A stretch of 64,000 nucleotides of DNA from Asaia siamensis (GTDB taxonomy: Bacteria; Pseudomonadota; Alphaproteobacteria; Acetobacterales; Acetobacteraceae): NCBI RefSeq assembly GCF_014635085.1, contig NZ_BMCH01000008.1, positions 32,046 through 96,045 on the forward strand. The letters are read 5' to 3'. How positions within the stretch are numbered: position 1 is the stretch's first letter; the number at the start of each line of letters is the position of its first letter. Shown here in pieces: positions 55,013 through 63,297 of the stretch. Under the pieces are notes generated by a model. That model was not told where the DNA came from and did not search any database. It saw only the letters and a list, made by a program, of their open reading frames with translations. The translations under genes were made by a program, and so were the position numbers.

Positions 55013-58000
55013 GTGAGCACAGTTTCAAATCATCTCCCGAACGAAATCCCCAGCGTCTACGCCTATCGGTTGAATGCAGATGGCACGGTTACGGCTCTTT
55101 ATAATAATGAAGCAATCGGCCCTCTGACAGTAAACTATAACAGCGCGGATATGAGTTACGTCGACTCACAGGGTAATGTGGTTTTGGCGGGTCAGAGTCC
55201 TGTTGTTGGTGTTTTTCAGTCGTCTAACGGGTTCGTGTCGTGGAGTCCGTATTCGGGGATCACTCTCTTCACTAACGATCAGATCCTGAATCCGTCTCAG
55301 GTACATTGGGCGAACCAGAATGGCGTCCCTCTCGGAGACGGGCAGTTTCCAGATTATGCGGACCGGTCAACCTCGCTGACTCTATCCGACGAAAATGGCT
55401 ACTATCCGATTTCCTTTCAGCAGGTTATCGGCGGCGCCAATTCCTCTGCAGGCAGCTATGACGAGACCGCGCATGCGACGATGCCAGGTGTCGCATTCCC
55501 CAATGGCTATCTGCCGACCACGCTTCACAATGTCTATATCTATGTTCTGAAGCCCGATGGCTCGATCATGGCCGGCTATGACAACGAGGCCATTCCGACA
55601 ATGACTGCCAGTTACGATGGCAAGAGCTGGATCTACACGGATGGTGACGGCAATCTCGTGTCGAACTCTCTGGCGGGTATGACCGGGATCTACCAGACGG
55701 AAAACGGATTTGTCGTCCACACCAATTACAATCTGACCTATCTGATCAGTAACGACAAAATTGCCAAACCCGACGAGGTTAGCTGGTCCAATCAATCGGG
55801 TGCGGTGCCCGGTGACGCTGGATTTCCGAGTTTTACCGGATCGACTACGTCGATTACGCTTACTGACAAGACAGACAATCAATCGGCTTCTTTGTCGGTC
55901 ATACCGGGCGGGGTGACCTCTCCGGGGATATATGACCCGAATGCGCATAACGTGATGCCGGGTAATCCGCTGCCGGACACTTTCCTGCCAACGACGCTCG
56001 ATAATATCTATGTCTATCTGCTGAATTCGGATGGCACCGTTACGGCCACCAATAATAATGCTGCCATCGGACCGCTCAAGGCCAGTTTCGACGGCAAGAC
56101 ATGGACCTATACGGATGCATCTGGAAATGTTGTCTCGACATCGCCCAATGCGTCTACGGGCATGTATCAGACCCGCAATAGCTTCATCACCTATGATTCG
56201 TCTCGTGGCGCCCTTCTTTTCAGCAATGACCCAATTAACGATCCCCAGCATGTAAGATGGGCCAATCAGTCTGGTTCTGTGCCGGGCGCTAACGGGTTTC
56301 CTGATTTTGCGGCGTCGAGCTCTTCGATCATTTTTTCGGATACGATTGTCGATAAGTCACTATATCTCTCGCAGGTCTCCGGCGGCGTTGTCACGCAGGG
56401 CAACTACGATCCGAATGAGCATGTGATTATGCCCGGGTTGCCGCTACCGGACACTTTTCTTCCGACCACGCTCGATAATGTTTATGTCTATCTATTGAAT
56501 TCGGATGGCACCGTAACGGCCACCAATAATAATGCTGCCATTGGGCCGCTCAAGGCCAGTTTTGACGGCAAGACATGGACCTATACGGATCCGTCTGGAA
56601 ACGTCGTTGCGACATCGCCCAATGCGTCCACGGGCATGTATCAGACCCAGAATGGCTTCATCACTTATGATTCGTCCCGAGGGGCCCTTCTTTTCAGCAA
56701 CGATCAGATTACCAATCCCGAGCATGTAAGATGGGCCAATCAGTCTGGGTCCGTACCAGGCGCTAACGGGTTTCCTGATTTCGCGGGGTGGACCACCTCG
56801 ATCAAATTGTCTGATACGCTTGTAGACCAGTCGCTCTCGCTCTCGCAGGTCTCAGGCGGCGTTGTAACGCAAGGTAGTTACGACCCTAATGCTCACGCTG
56901 TTATGCCGGGCGTACCTTTCCCGGAAGGTTATCTCCCGACCAGTCTGGAGAATATTTACGTCTATCTGCTCAATTCGGATGGTACGGTTACAGCGACCCA
57001 CGGCAACGCGCCCATAGGGCCGCTCACAGCGAGTTTCGATGGCAAGAACTGGACCTATACCGATGCTTCGGGGAATATTATCTCCAGCTCGCAAAACGGG
57101 GCGACCGGTGCTTATCAGACAGAGAACGGCTTCGTCTCGTACGATGTGACGCAAGGCGTTCTTTTATTCAGCAACGACAAGATTTCTGACCCGTCAAAGG
57201 TCACCTGGACAAACCAGGCAGGCAATGTGCTCGGTTCGTCGTCAGTGCCAGATTTCTTCGGTACGAGCAGTTCCCTGAAGTTGAGTGATACCTCAGGAAG
57301 CTCGTCGCTCTCCTATGGCCAGATTCCGGGCGGCGTCATCTCGCCAGGCACTTATGATCCGAATGCCCACGCGGCTATGCCGGGCGTTGCCTTGCCATCG
57401 GGCTATCTCCCGTCAGAGCTGAATGACGTCTACCTTTATGTCATGAATGCAGATGGCACCTTGGCAGCGAAAAACGAGAACCAGCCTGTGGGACCGCTCA
57501 AGGCCCAGTTCGATGGTACGACGTGGACCTATGTCGATGCAGAGGGCAATGTTGTGCTCAGCGGCCCGGGGACCATAACGGGTGGCTATCAAACCGAGAA
57601 CGGTTTCGTATCCTATAGTGTATCCGGCGGATGGATTTTGGTCAGTAATGACAAAATTCCTGATCCTTCAGAACTGCACTGGGCTAACCAGAACGGTGAG
57701 ACACCTGGCGAGACACCCTTTCCTATCTGGGCGCCTGGGAGCACGTCGCTCATTATCCAGAATGCCACGGGTGACAAAAATGTCTCCTACGACGTTTCAA
57801 CGGGTGGCGCTACGGCACCGGGGGTGTACGATCCGGATGCGCATCAGGAGATGCCCTGCTTCCTCGAAGGCACGCGCATCCTGACGGCGGCCGGATACAA
57901 GAATGTCGAGGCGCTTGCGCTGACGGATGAAGTGGCTGTCTTCCGCAACGGTGAAGCAGTCTGGCGTCCGATCAAGGCGCTGTCTGTGGGGGTCTGCCAG

Positions 58001-58837
58001 GTCAAGGCTGCAGAGCATGATGACCGTGCAGGCTACCCGGTCGTTATTCGTCAGGGTGCGCTCGGCCATGGTATGCCGTTCAAGGATCTGCGGGTGACCG
58101 CCGACCATGGGATCGAGGTTGAGGGCCGACTTTTCATGGCACGAAGCCTGGTCGATGGGGAAAAGGTCTATTTCGACAAGAGCGTGAGCACATATCGCTA
58201 TTTCCACATTGACCTGCATGATCATGAAGTGATCGAGGCTGATGGTGCTCGTGTCGAGAGCTATGGCGATGATGGTTATCGCGCCTTGTTCAACAATACC
58301 ACGGTGCTTCTCAATACAACGCTGAGCTTCGAGACTGCCATTTCTCTTATGGCAGTCTGCGTCGAGCCTGACGCTATTCTGGCCATGCGCGAGAAGCTGG
58401 GTCTTAAGGAGATGCAGGACGAAGGCGCAACGCCGGATGCCCTGAACTTCCACCTTGTTACAGAGGATGGTCAGGAGCTTCTTCCCCGCTCCATGGCGGG
58501 ATCGCGTTACAGCTTCCATCTGCCGGAACATGTCTCGACCGTACGCATGGTGTCGGCGGCTGCACGACCCTATGACGTCATTGGTGTTCACAGAGATGAT
58601 CGGCGCGCGCTCGGGGTTCTGATCGGCGAGATCACGGTTTTCGAGGCCTCGGCAGCTATCCGGCAGGATGCTCACCTTCTGGATCGTCCCTATGTTGGAT
58701 GGACGGTTCTCGAGAGCGATCAGTGCCGCTGGACGAAGGGTGATGCCCGCCTCGACCTCGAGCGTGAAGACACGGCCAATGCAGCGATCATTTCGATCGA
58801 CGTGCTGGATGATTGCGTCCGTTTCGGCCGGGCCTGA
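55013..58837 (+). CDS. Six-repeat surface-type protein with C-terminal Hint domain
   Basis: A protein of 1274 residues starting at GTG 55013. Residues 8 to ~947 are six tandem units of 158 residues, each with LPTTLDNVYVYLLNSDGTV, IGPLKASFDGKTWTYTD.., an ..YQT.NGF..Y.. strand, ..HVRWANQSG.. and a closing YDPNAHAVMPG. A Hint_2 domain (Hedgehog/intein fold) begins at C949 in CFLEGTRILTAAG, with TADHGIEVEG and YFHIDLHDHEVIEADG later; ~170 further residues follow. No signal peptide is seen, so export, if any, would be by another route. Hint domains can cleave or ligate their own chain; activity here is inferred. Confidence 0.88.
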   Translation: MSTVSNHLPNEIPSVYAYRLNADGTVTALYNNEAIGPLTVNYNSADMSYVDSQGNVVLAGQSPVVGVFQSSNGFVSWSPYSGITLFTNDQILNPSQVHWANQNGVPLGDGQFPDYADRSTSLTLSDENGYYPISFQQVIGGANSSAGSYDETAHATMPGVAFPNGYLPTTLHNVYIYVLKPDGSIMAGYDNEAIPTMTASYDGKSWIYTDGDGNLVSNSLAGMTGIYQTENGFVVHTNYNLTYLISNDKIAKPDEVSWSNQSGAVPGDAGFPSFTGSTTSITLTDKTDNQSASLSVIPGGVTSPGIYDPNAHNVMPGNPLPDTFLPTTLDNIYVYLLNSDGTVTATNNNAAIGPLKASFDGKTWTYTDASGNVVSTSPNASTGMYQTRNSFITYDSSRGALLFSNDPINDPQHVRWANQSGSVPGANGFPDFAASSSSIIFSDTIVDKSLYLSQVSGGVVTQGNYDPNEHVIMPGLPLPDTFLPTTLDNVYVYLLNSDGTVTATNNNAAIGPLKASFDGKTWTYTDPSGNVVATSPNASTGMYQTQNGFITYDSSRGALLFSNDQITNPEHVRWANQSGSVPGANGFPDFAGWTTSIKLSDTLVDQSLSLSQVSGGVVTQGSYDPNAHAVMPGVPFPEGYLPTSLENIYVYLLNSDGTVTATHGNAPIGPLTASFDGKNWTYTDASGNIISSSQNGATGAYQTENGFVSYDVTQGVLLFSNDKISDPSKVTWTNQAGNVLGSSSVPDFFGTSSSLKLSDTSGSSSLSYGQIPGGVISPGTYDPNAHAAMPGVALPSGYLPSELNDVYLYVMNADGTLAAKNENQPVGPLKAQFDGTTWTYVDAEGNVVLSGPGTITGGYQTENGFVSYSVSGGWILVSNDKIPDPSELHWANQNGETPGETPFPIWAPGSTSLIIQNATGDKNVSYDVSTGGATAPGVYDPDAHQEMPCFLEGTRILTAAGYKNVEALALTDEVAVFRNGEAVWRPIKALSVGVCQVKAAEHDDRAGYPVVIRQGALGHGMPFKDLRVTADHGIEVEGRLFMARSLVDGEKVYFDKSVSTYRYFHIDLHDHEVIEADGARVESYGDDGYRALFNNTTVLLNTTLSFETAISLMAVCVEPDAILAMREKLGLKEMQDEGATPDALNFHLVTEDGQELLPRSMAGSRYSFHLPEHVSTVRMVSAAARPYDVIGVHRDDRRALGVLIGEITVFEASAAIRQDAHLLDRPYVGWTVLESDQCRWTKGDARLDLEREDTANAAIISIDVLDDCVRFGRA
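55034..57880 (+). repeat. Six in-frame 474-bp tandem repeats
   Basis: Equivalent Leu codons fall at 55034, 55511, 55985, 56459, 56933 and 57407: spacing is 477 bases once and then exactly 474 bases four times. Units three and four (from 55985 and 56459) are close to identical over their first ~290 bases, which indicates recent duplication or gene conversion; the outer units are more diverged. Confidence 0.9.
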
Positions 58838-58908
58838 ACAAATAAGCATGCCGTTGTTTCGTTCAGCGCCTGGCGCCTGAGCAAACCGGATTTGACGGCA
58901 TGAACGAA

Positions 58909-58957
58909 AAGCGCCTCGGCGACGGCACGATGTCCGCTCGCACGAGGCGCTTTTTTT
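58909..58957 (+). terminator. Intrinsic terminator of the repeat/Hint gene
   Basis: AGCGCCTCG (58910-58918) pairs with CGAGGCGCT (58943-58951) around a 24-base loop, followed by a run of seven T ending at 58957. Confidence 0.8.
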
Positions 58958-59074
58958 ATGGGGCAGGAGCGCCGGCGCTACGCTGGCTTGAGGGGGAGGA
59001 CTGGACGTCTGTTGGCAGGGAACTGCCCTGCGCCGTTGTCAGACAGACAGCCGGGCATGATCAGGGCACATAAC

Positions 59075-59121
59075 AAAAACGCTCTGGAATACCGGATCGA
59101 CATCGCGGCATTCCAGAGCGT
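59075..59121 (-). terminator. Intrinsic terminator of pstS
   Basis: ACGCTCTGGAAT (59079-59090) pairs with ATTCCAGAGCGT (59110-59121), a 12-bp stem. On the minus strand it is followed by five T (59075-59079 as A on the plus strand). It begins 68 bases beyond the pstS stop. Confidence 0.75.
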
Positions 59122-59188
59122 GAACGGTCCGATCAAGGAAATATCGAAACGGGATTGTCCCGGCCGAAGAGGCCGGAACGCAATACCC

Positions 59189-60196
59189 TCAGTTCTTGGG
59201 CCAGTTGCTGATCACGGCATCCTTTACCGACTGAGGCAGCGGGACGTAATCCAGCTTGATCGCATCGGGGTTGCCGCTCTTGAGGCCGAAGCTGAAGAAG
59301 TCCTTCACGGCCTTGCCCTGAGCGGGGTCCTTCGGATCGGTCGGAACAAGAACAAACGTCGCGCTCATGATTGGCCAAGCATTCGCGCCAGCAATATCCA
59401 GCAGGTCAACCGCATAGCGATCGGCGTGGTCCCAGTCAGCATGAGAGGCGGAAGCCGAGAATGATGCAGCATTGGGGCTGATGAAGGCGCCGTCATGGTC
59501 GCGCAGCTGCGCCATGTTCAGATGGTTGCGGCTGGCATAGGCATATTCGACATAGCCGATACCGCCCTCGGATTCCTTGACGCCAGCAGCAACGCCATCA
59601 TTGCCGCGTGCACCTGCGCCGCCAGCCCAGGCGATCGACGTGCCTGCGCCGAACTTGCCCTTCCATGCGGCCGAAACCTTGGAGAGGTAAGAGGTAAATA
59701 CGAAGCTGGTTCCCGATGCGTCAGCGCGGTGAATGGGCGCAACATCCGAGTCAGGCAGCTTCAGGCCCGGGTTCAGGGCGGCAATGCGCGGGTCATTCCA
59801 GGTGGAGATCGTGCCGTCATACAGGCCAGCGATGGTCGGGCCGTCGAGCTTCAGCTTGCCCGGGGCGATGCCAGGCACGTTGACGATCACGACAATGCCG
59901 CCCATGACGGTCGGGAACTGATAGAGCTTGTTGCTGTCGAGCTTGGCAGCTTCCATTGGCTTGTCCGACGCGCCGAAATCGACCGTGCGCGCGATAGCCT
60001 GGTTCTGTCCGGCGCCCGAACCGACGCTCTGATAATTGACGGAGGTGCCAATGGCTTTCTGCGCCGTCTCACCCCAGGCGCCATAAATCGGCGCGGCGAA
60101 GCTCGACCCGGCCCCGGTGATGGTGGCTGCGTGCGAAACGCCGCAGCTCAGAGCCAGGGAGAGGGAGAGAGCACCGAAAATACGGGAAAGCTGCAT
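59189..60196 (-). CDS. pstS: Phosphate ABC transporter substrate-binding protein
   Basis: A periplasmic high-affinity phosphate-binding protein of 335 residues. The signal peptide ends at SHA; the mature chain starts ATITGAGSSFAAPIYGAW, the phosphate-binding loop. SVGSGAGQNQAIARTVDFGASD, APIHRADASGTSFVFTSYL and EGGIGYVEYAYA complete the site. ATG 60196 has GAGG six bases upstream. A Pho box lies ~72 bases before the start. No pstC, pstA, pstB or phoU is adjacent, so it is an orphan or additional copy. Confidence 0.95.
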   Translation of the reverse strand: MQLSRIFGALSLSLALSCGVSHAATITGAGSSFAAPIYGAWGETAQKAIGTSVNYQSVGSGAGQNQAIARTVDFGASDKPMEAAKLDSNKLYQFPTVMGGIVVIVNVPGIAPGKLKLDGPTIAGLYDGTISTWNDPRIAALNPGLKLPDSDVAPIHRADASGTSFVFTSYLSKVSAAWKGKFGAGTSIAWAGGAGARGNDGVAAGVKESEGGIGYVEYAYASRNHLNMAQLRDHDGAFISPNAASFSASASHADWDHADRYAVDLLDIAGANAWPIMSATFVLVPTDPKDPAQGKAVKDFFSFGLKSGNPDAIKLDYVPLPQSVKDAVISNWPKN

Positions 60197-60267
60197 TGTA
60201 TGACCTCAATAGATCTAGATGACGGCTCGTTCTATCGGCGCCAGCAACAAGAAGATACAGATATAAG

Positions 60268-60285
60268 ATGATAGTTTTATGAAAT
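60268..60285 (-). promoter_or_regulatory. Pho box of pstS
   Basis: On the minus strand ATTTCATAAAACTATCAT matches 16 of 18 positions of the Pho box CTGTCATAAAACTGTCAT, with its two direct half sites, 72 bases before pstS. PhoB-dependent induction under phosphate limitation is expected. Confidence 0.75.
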
Positions 60286-60365
60286 GCCCACCCCTCGGAG
60301 GCCACCCGTGACTTGCCCTTTTTCTTGACCATATCTGACGGGGAGGGTAGGGCCGGAACGACAAA

Positions 60366-60385
60366 CGCCCCTCCGGAGAGGGGCG
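60366..60385 (-). terminator. Terminator hairpin of the OprB porin gene
   Basis: CGCCCCTC-CGGA-GAGGGGCG is an 8-bp GC stem 25 bases beyond the porin stop; on the minus strand it is followed by TTTGTCG, a short T-tract. Confidence 0.6.
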
Positions 60386-60409
60386 CTTTCTTAGGCATTG
60401 GGACAGACT

Positions 60410-61987
60410 TCAGAAGGTGACGCCAGTCTCGAAATCGAGGAGAAGGGCATTCTTGTAGCGGTTCGTCCCACCAGGATGCCAGATATACTGCAGGCCCGGT
60501 CGCACAGTCAGCCATTGTGTCGGACGCCATCCATAGTTGAGTTCGCCAGCATGTTCACCGCTCGGCTTCAGCAATCCATTATCGGCGCCTTGCTGGACCT
60601 GTAGCGCGCCGACATAGGCGCCCAGCTTGGGATTGACGAAGTTGAACTTCCCACCAAGGCTGATTGTGTCGTTCGGTCGGTTCCAGAACGTACCTTTACG
60701 CACGATACCCCAGGTAATGAAGTAAGGCGCAATAGCCGTGCGTGGGTCACCCCAAGTGAAAGACATGAACGCCACTGTCGAGCGCGACGAGTCACTCTTG
60801 TCGCGCTGAAGCATCTGGTCGGCCATGAACCAGCCGCCGTAACGGCCTCGTACCTTCTCGATGGGCAGATTGCCCAAAGCAGCATTCGACAACTCAAAAC
60901 CTGCGAGCTGAGCATAGACATTATTGACTTCGGACGTATCCCAGTAACCGCCAAATTTCACGTTGGTGGGTAGGCGCCCTTTGCTGTCAGTGCCACCGAA
61001 ATGATAGCCGATCTGGAAGGGAAGATAGGCGCCTGTCGAGTTATGCAGTCCTAGCTTCCAGGCGTAGCCTGTGTTCGAGATGGTGGGGTCGACGTTATAG
61101 ATTCCTGCCGACACCAGCATCCGCTCGTTACCAAACGGATAAAGCTTGAGAAAAGCGCCTGGATGGGCTGTCGGATAGTAGCCATAGCCCGAATTACTTG
61201 CGAGCGCCTGAGGCATGCCGCAGATGGCGTTCGATTCAAACTGGCAATAGAGACTCATGCCCCAATGCATGGTCGACTGACCGAAATCGTTTTCGGTATT
61301 GATCCAGCCAATCTCGGTATCGGCATACCGGCTCCACTGCATTTCCCACGAAAGCCGTGTGAAACGGATCGTCTCGCCAGAACCGAAGATCTGCTGCGGG
61401 CTGTTGAGTGTAGGGATTTTCTGGCCGATGCCGAGACCAGCACGCTCGGTCAGCAGGACGTGGAACATGCCGTAGTTATGGCCAGTAAGCTGCGCGAAAT
61501 TGACGTCAGCGCCGATACCGACTTCGTGAGCGTAACGAACTGCCTGTGTCTTGCCGCCAACAGGGTTGCCGGCACTGTCCTGCAGATAATGGCCCTGGGG
61601 CGTGATGCCCATATTCTGCAACCGTGTACGCAATCCGCCCCAGTCTCCCGTCATGGTCGGCTGTTTGAGCCAGTCGGAGAAGCTTTTTGGAAACAGGGCC
61701 TCATTGCCAGGAACGGGGATATAGGGGTGACGCACCGTGCCCAGCGTAGGCTGAGAGCGGTCATATGGGCTGCCGAAAAGGCTCGCCGGGCTATCTTTGT
61801 TCGGGCCAGAAGAATTGGTCGTTGTTGAGATTTTCTCGACCGGGTCGAGCATCGCAGCGGTCTCGTTACTTGAGCTCGTCTGCAGGCTCTTTGTCTGGGC
61901 ATGTGCCTGAATGCTGAGGAAGAAGCTCCCCAGAACGGTTCCGGCAGCCCAGAGAGAACGTAGCCCCCCGGTTCTTGAAACAGGCAT
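60410..61987 (-). CDS. OprB-family carbohydrate porin
   Basis: An outer-membrane protein of 525 residues. The signal peptide ends near QAHAQ, followed by a disordered Ser/Thr-rich ~80 residues and then the OprB domain: WLKQPTMTGDWGGLRTRLQNMGI, ..QSTMHWGMSLYCQFESNAICGMPQAL.., and a C-terminal RPGLQYIWHPGGTNRYKNALLLDFETGVTF, with the final Phe of outer-membrane barrels. It probably passes sugars or similar solutes. It is monocistronic and lies directly upstream of pstS in the same direction, separated by a terminator and the Pho box. Confidence 0.9.
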   Translation of the reverse strand: MPVSRTGGLRSLWAAGTVLGSFFLSIQAHAQTKSLQTSSSNETAAMLDPVEKISTTTNSSGPNKDSPASLFGSPYDRSQPTLGTVRHPYIPVPGNEALFPKSFSDWLKQPTMTGDWGGLRTRLQNMGITPQGHYLQDSAGNPVGGKTQAVRYAHEVGIGADVNFAQLTGHNYGMFHVLLTERAGLGIGQKIPTLNSPQQIFGSGETIRFTRLSWEMQWSRYADTEIGWINTENDFGQSTMHWGMSLYCQFESNAICGMPQALASNSGYGYYPTAHPGAFLKLYPFGNERMLVSAGIYNVDPTISNTGYAWKLGLHNSTGAYLPFQIGYHFGGTDSKGRLPTNVKFGGYWDTSEVNNVYAQLAGFELSNAALGNLPIEKVRGRYGGWFMADQMLQRDKSDSSRSTVAFMSFTWGDPRTAIAPYFITWGIVRKGTFWNRPNDTISLGGKFNFVNPKLGAYVGALQVQQGADNGLLKPSGEHAGELNYGWRPTQWLTVRPGLQYIWHPGGTNRYKNALLLDFETGVTF

Positions 61988-62529
61988 GTTCGTTCACACT
62001 CTTTAGGTCAGATTGTTGGCCCCCTGAGTGGCCGATTGGCCTCGTCCTATCAATATTTCATTCTATGACAAGCGGATTGACATTCCCGCACCAAAACCCA
62101 CGATTTGGGAAAGTCACCGTGATTTTTCCGCAACACTTCTGTGGGAAGTATTTTACCTGCAAAGTTAACGGATTCTTGCGATATATTCAAACTATATAAA
62201 CAATTCTCATTTGTATCTTGCGTATTTTTATTCGGTCTTCCAATAAATCAGGTCTATAATTTGTGCCGATTTCAACCATGCGCGAGGGCTGGGTAAAAGG
62301 TCATCAATGGAATGACATTGAGGCGCGGTCACGCCCGATCGTGAATGATCGGGGTGCCGTTGGCCGAGCCTGGAGAATCGCTATCGCTGCAGAGCGTATT
62401 TCGGTCAATCGCGCCTTCCGGGGTCGCCGTGCGGTCGCAGCCGCCATGGCGCGTCACTCGCTAAGATTTTTCCGGAAGGCGGCAGAACTTCTCGTAGCGA
62501 GTGAATAAGGAAGGCTCTACCTGCTGGTT
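61988..62529. other. 542-bp intergenic region between porin and copB
   Basis: It contains the porin promoter region, AT-rich around 62140-62260. A plus-strand frame at 62263-62508 (81 codons, basic product) has no ribosome binding site or family resemblance and is not called. Confidence 0.5.
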
Positions 62530-63297
62530 TCAGAACCAGCTTCTGATGCCAAATGTCAGGCGCAGATTGCCCGCGCTGTCGTTTCGCTCGCGGGCGAACC
62601 GGCGCGCCTGTTGCAGGGCGCCGTCATAGGTCATGGCGACATAGGGGGCGAATTTGCGCCATATCTCATAACGCAGCCTGAGCCCTGTATCGATTTCGGA
62701 GAGTCCGGCGCCGTTGCCACGTGCCTTGTCCTGTTTCGAATAGAGGTTCAGCTCGACCTGCGGTTGCAGGATCAGGCGGTTGGTGATCGGGATATCGTAG
62801 GATCCCTCGAACCGACCGGCAAAACGGCCACGATCGCTCACATAGGCCGTGGCCTGCACTTCAAACTGATAGAGCGCCAGCCCCTGTATGCCGAACGCCC
62901 CCCAGGTGCGGGTGGGGCCGCTATCCAGATCCACTCGTACACCGCCCTGAACGTCGAAATAGGTCGAGACTGAGCGGCTGTAGAGAAGCTCCTGATCACC
63001 GTCGCTCATGCGTCCCTTTGTCAGCGTGCCCTCTGATCGCAGCCAGAGACGGTTGTAATCACCACCCACCCAGGCTTCGCCGTCCCAGCGAAAACTCGAG
63101 TTCTGTCCGGCCACGCGTCCCTCGAACTGGTTGAGCAGGCCATGAACCCAGACACCCTGATCCATCACGGGCATGATGCCATCTATATAGCTGGGCATGG
63201 ACTGCATGGCGCTTGTCGAGGCGGATTCCGCTCGCGCCTGTGAGACACCAGCAAGAGACAGGGCAGCAAAGAGGGCAGGTCGTATCAGGTGCTTCAT
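62530..63297 (-). CDS. copB: Copper resistance protein B
   Basis: An outer-membrane beta-barrel protein of 255 residues (signal peptide to QARAES). CopB landmarks are MPVMDQGVWVHGLLNQFEGRVAGQNSSFRWDGEAWVGGDYNRLWLRSEG (in part) and YDIPITNRLILQPQVELNLYSKQD; it ends GIRSWF. The Met-rich N-terminal copper-binding part of Pseudomonas CopB is reduced to MQSMPSYIDGIMPVMDQ. ATG 63297 was chosen because it overlaps the copA stop (ATGA 63294-63297). It follows copA in the cop operon. Confidence 0.92.
   Translation of the reverse strand: MKHLIRPALFAALSLAGVSQARAESASTSAMQSMPSYIDGIMPVMDQGVWVHGLLNQFEGRVAGQNSSFRWDGEAWVGGDYNRLWLRSEGTLTKGRMSDGDQELLYSRSVSTYFDVQGGVRVDLDSGPTRTWGAFGIQGLALYQFEVQATAYVSDRGRFAGRFEGSYDIPITNRLILQPQVELNLYSKQDKARGNGAGLSEIDTGLRLRYEIWRKFAPYVAMTYDGALQQARRFARERNDSAGNLRLTFGIRSWF

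Noticed and set aside
54736..55020. Two overlapping frames (about 90 codons) on opposite strands before the Hint gene
   Set aside because: AT-rich leader region; frames lack ribosome binding sites and one overlaps the start of the real gene.
62263..62508. 81-codon plus-strand frame upstream of the OprB porin
   Set aside because: Basic product, no ribosome binding site, no recognisable family; composition alone is not enough.
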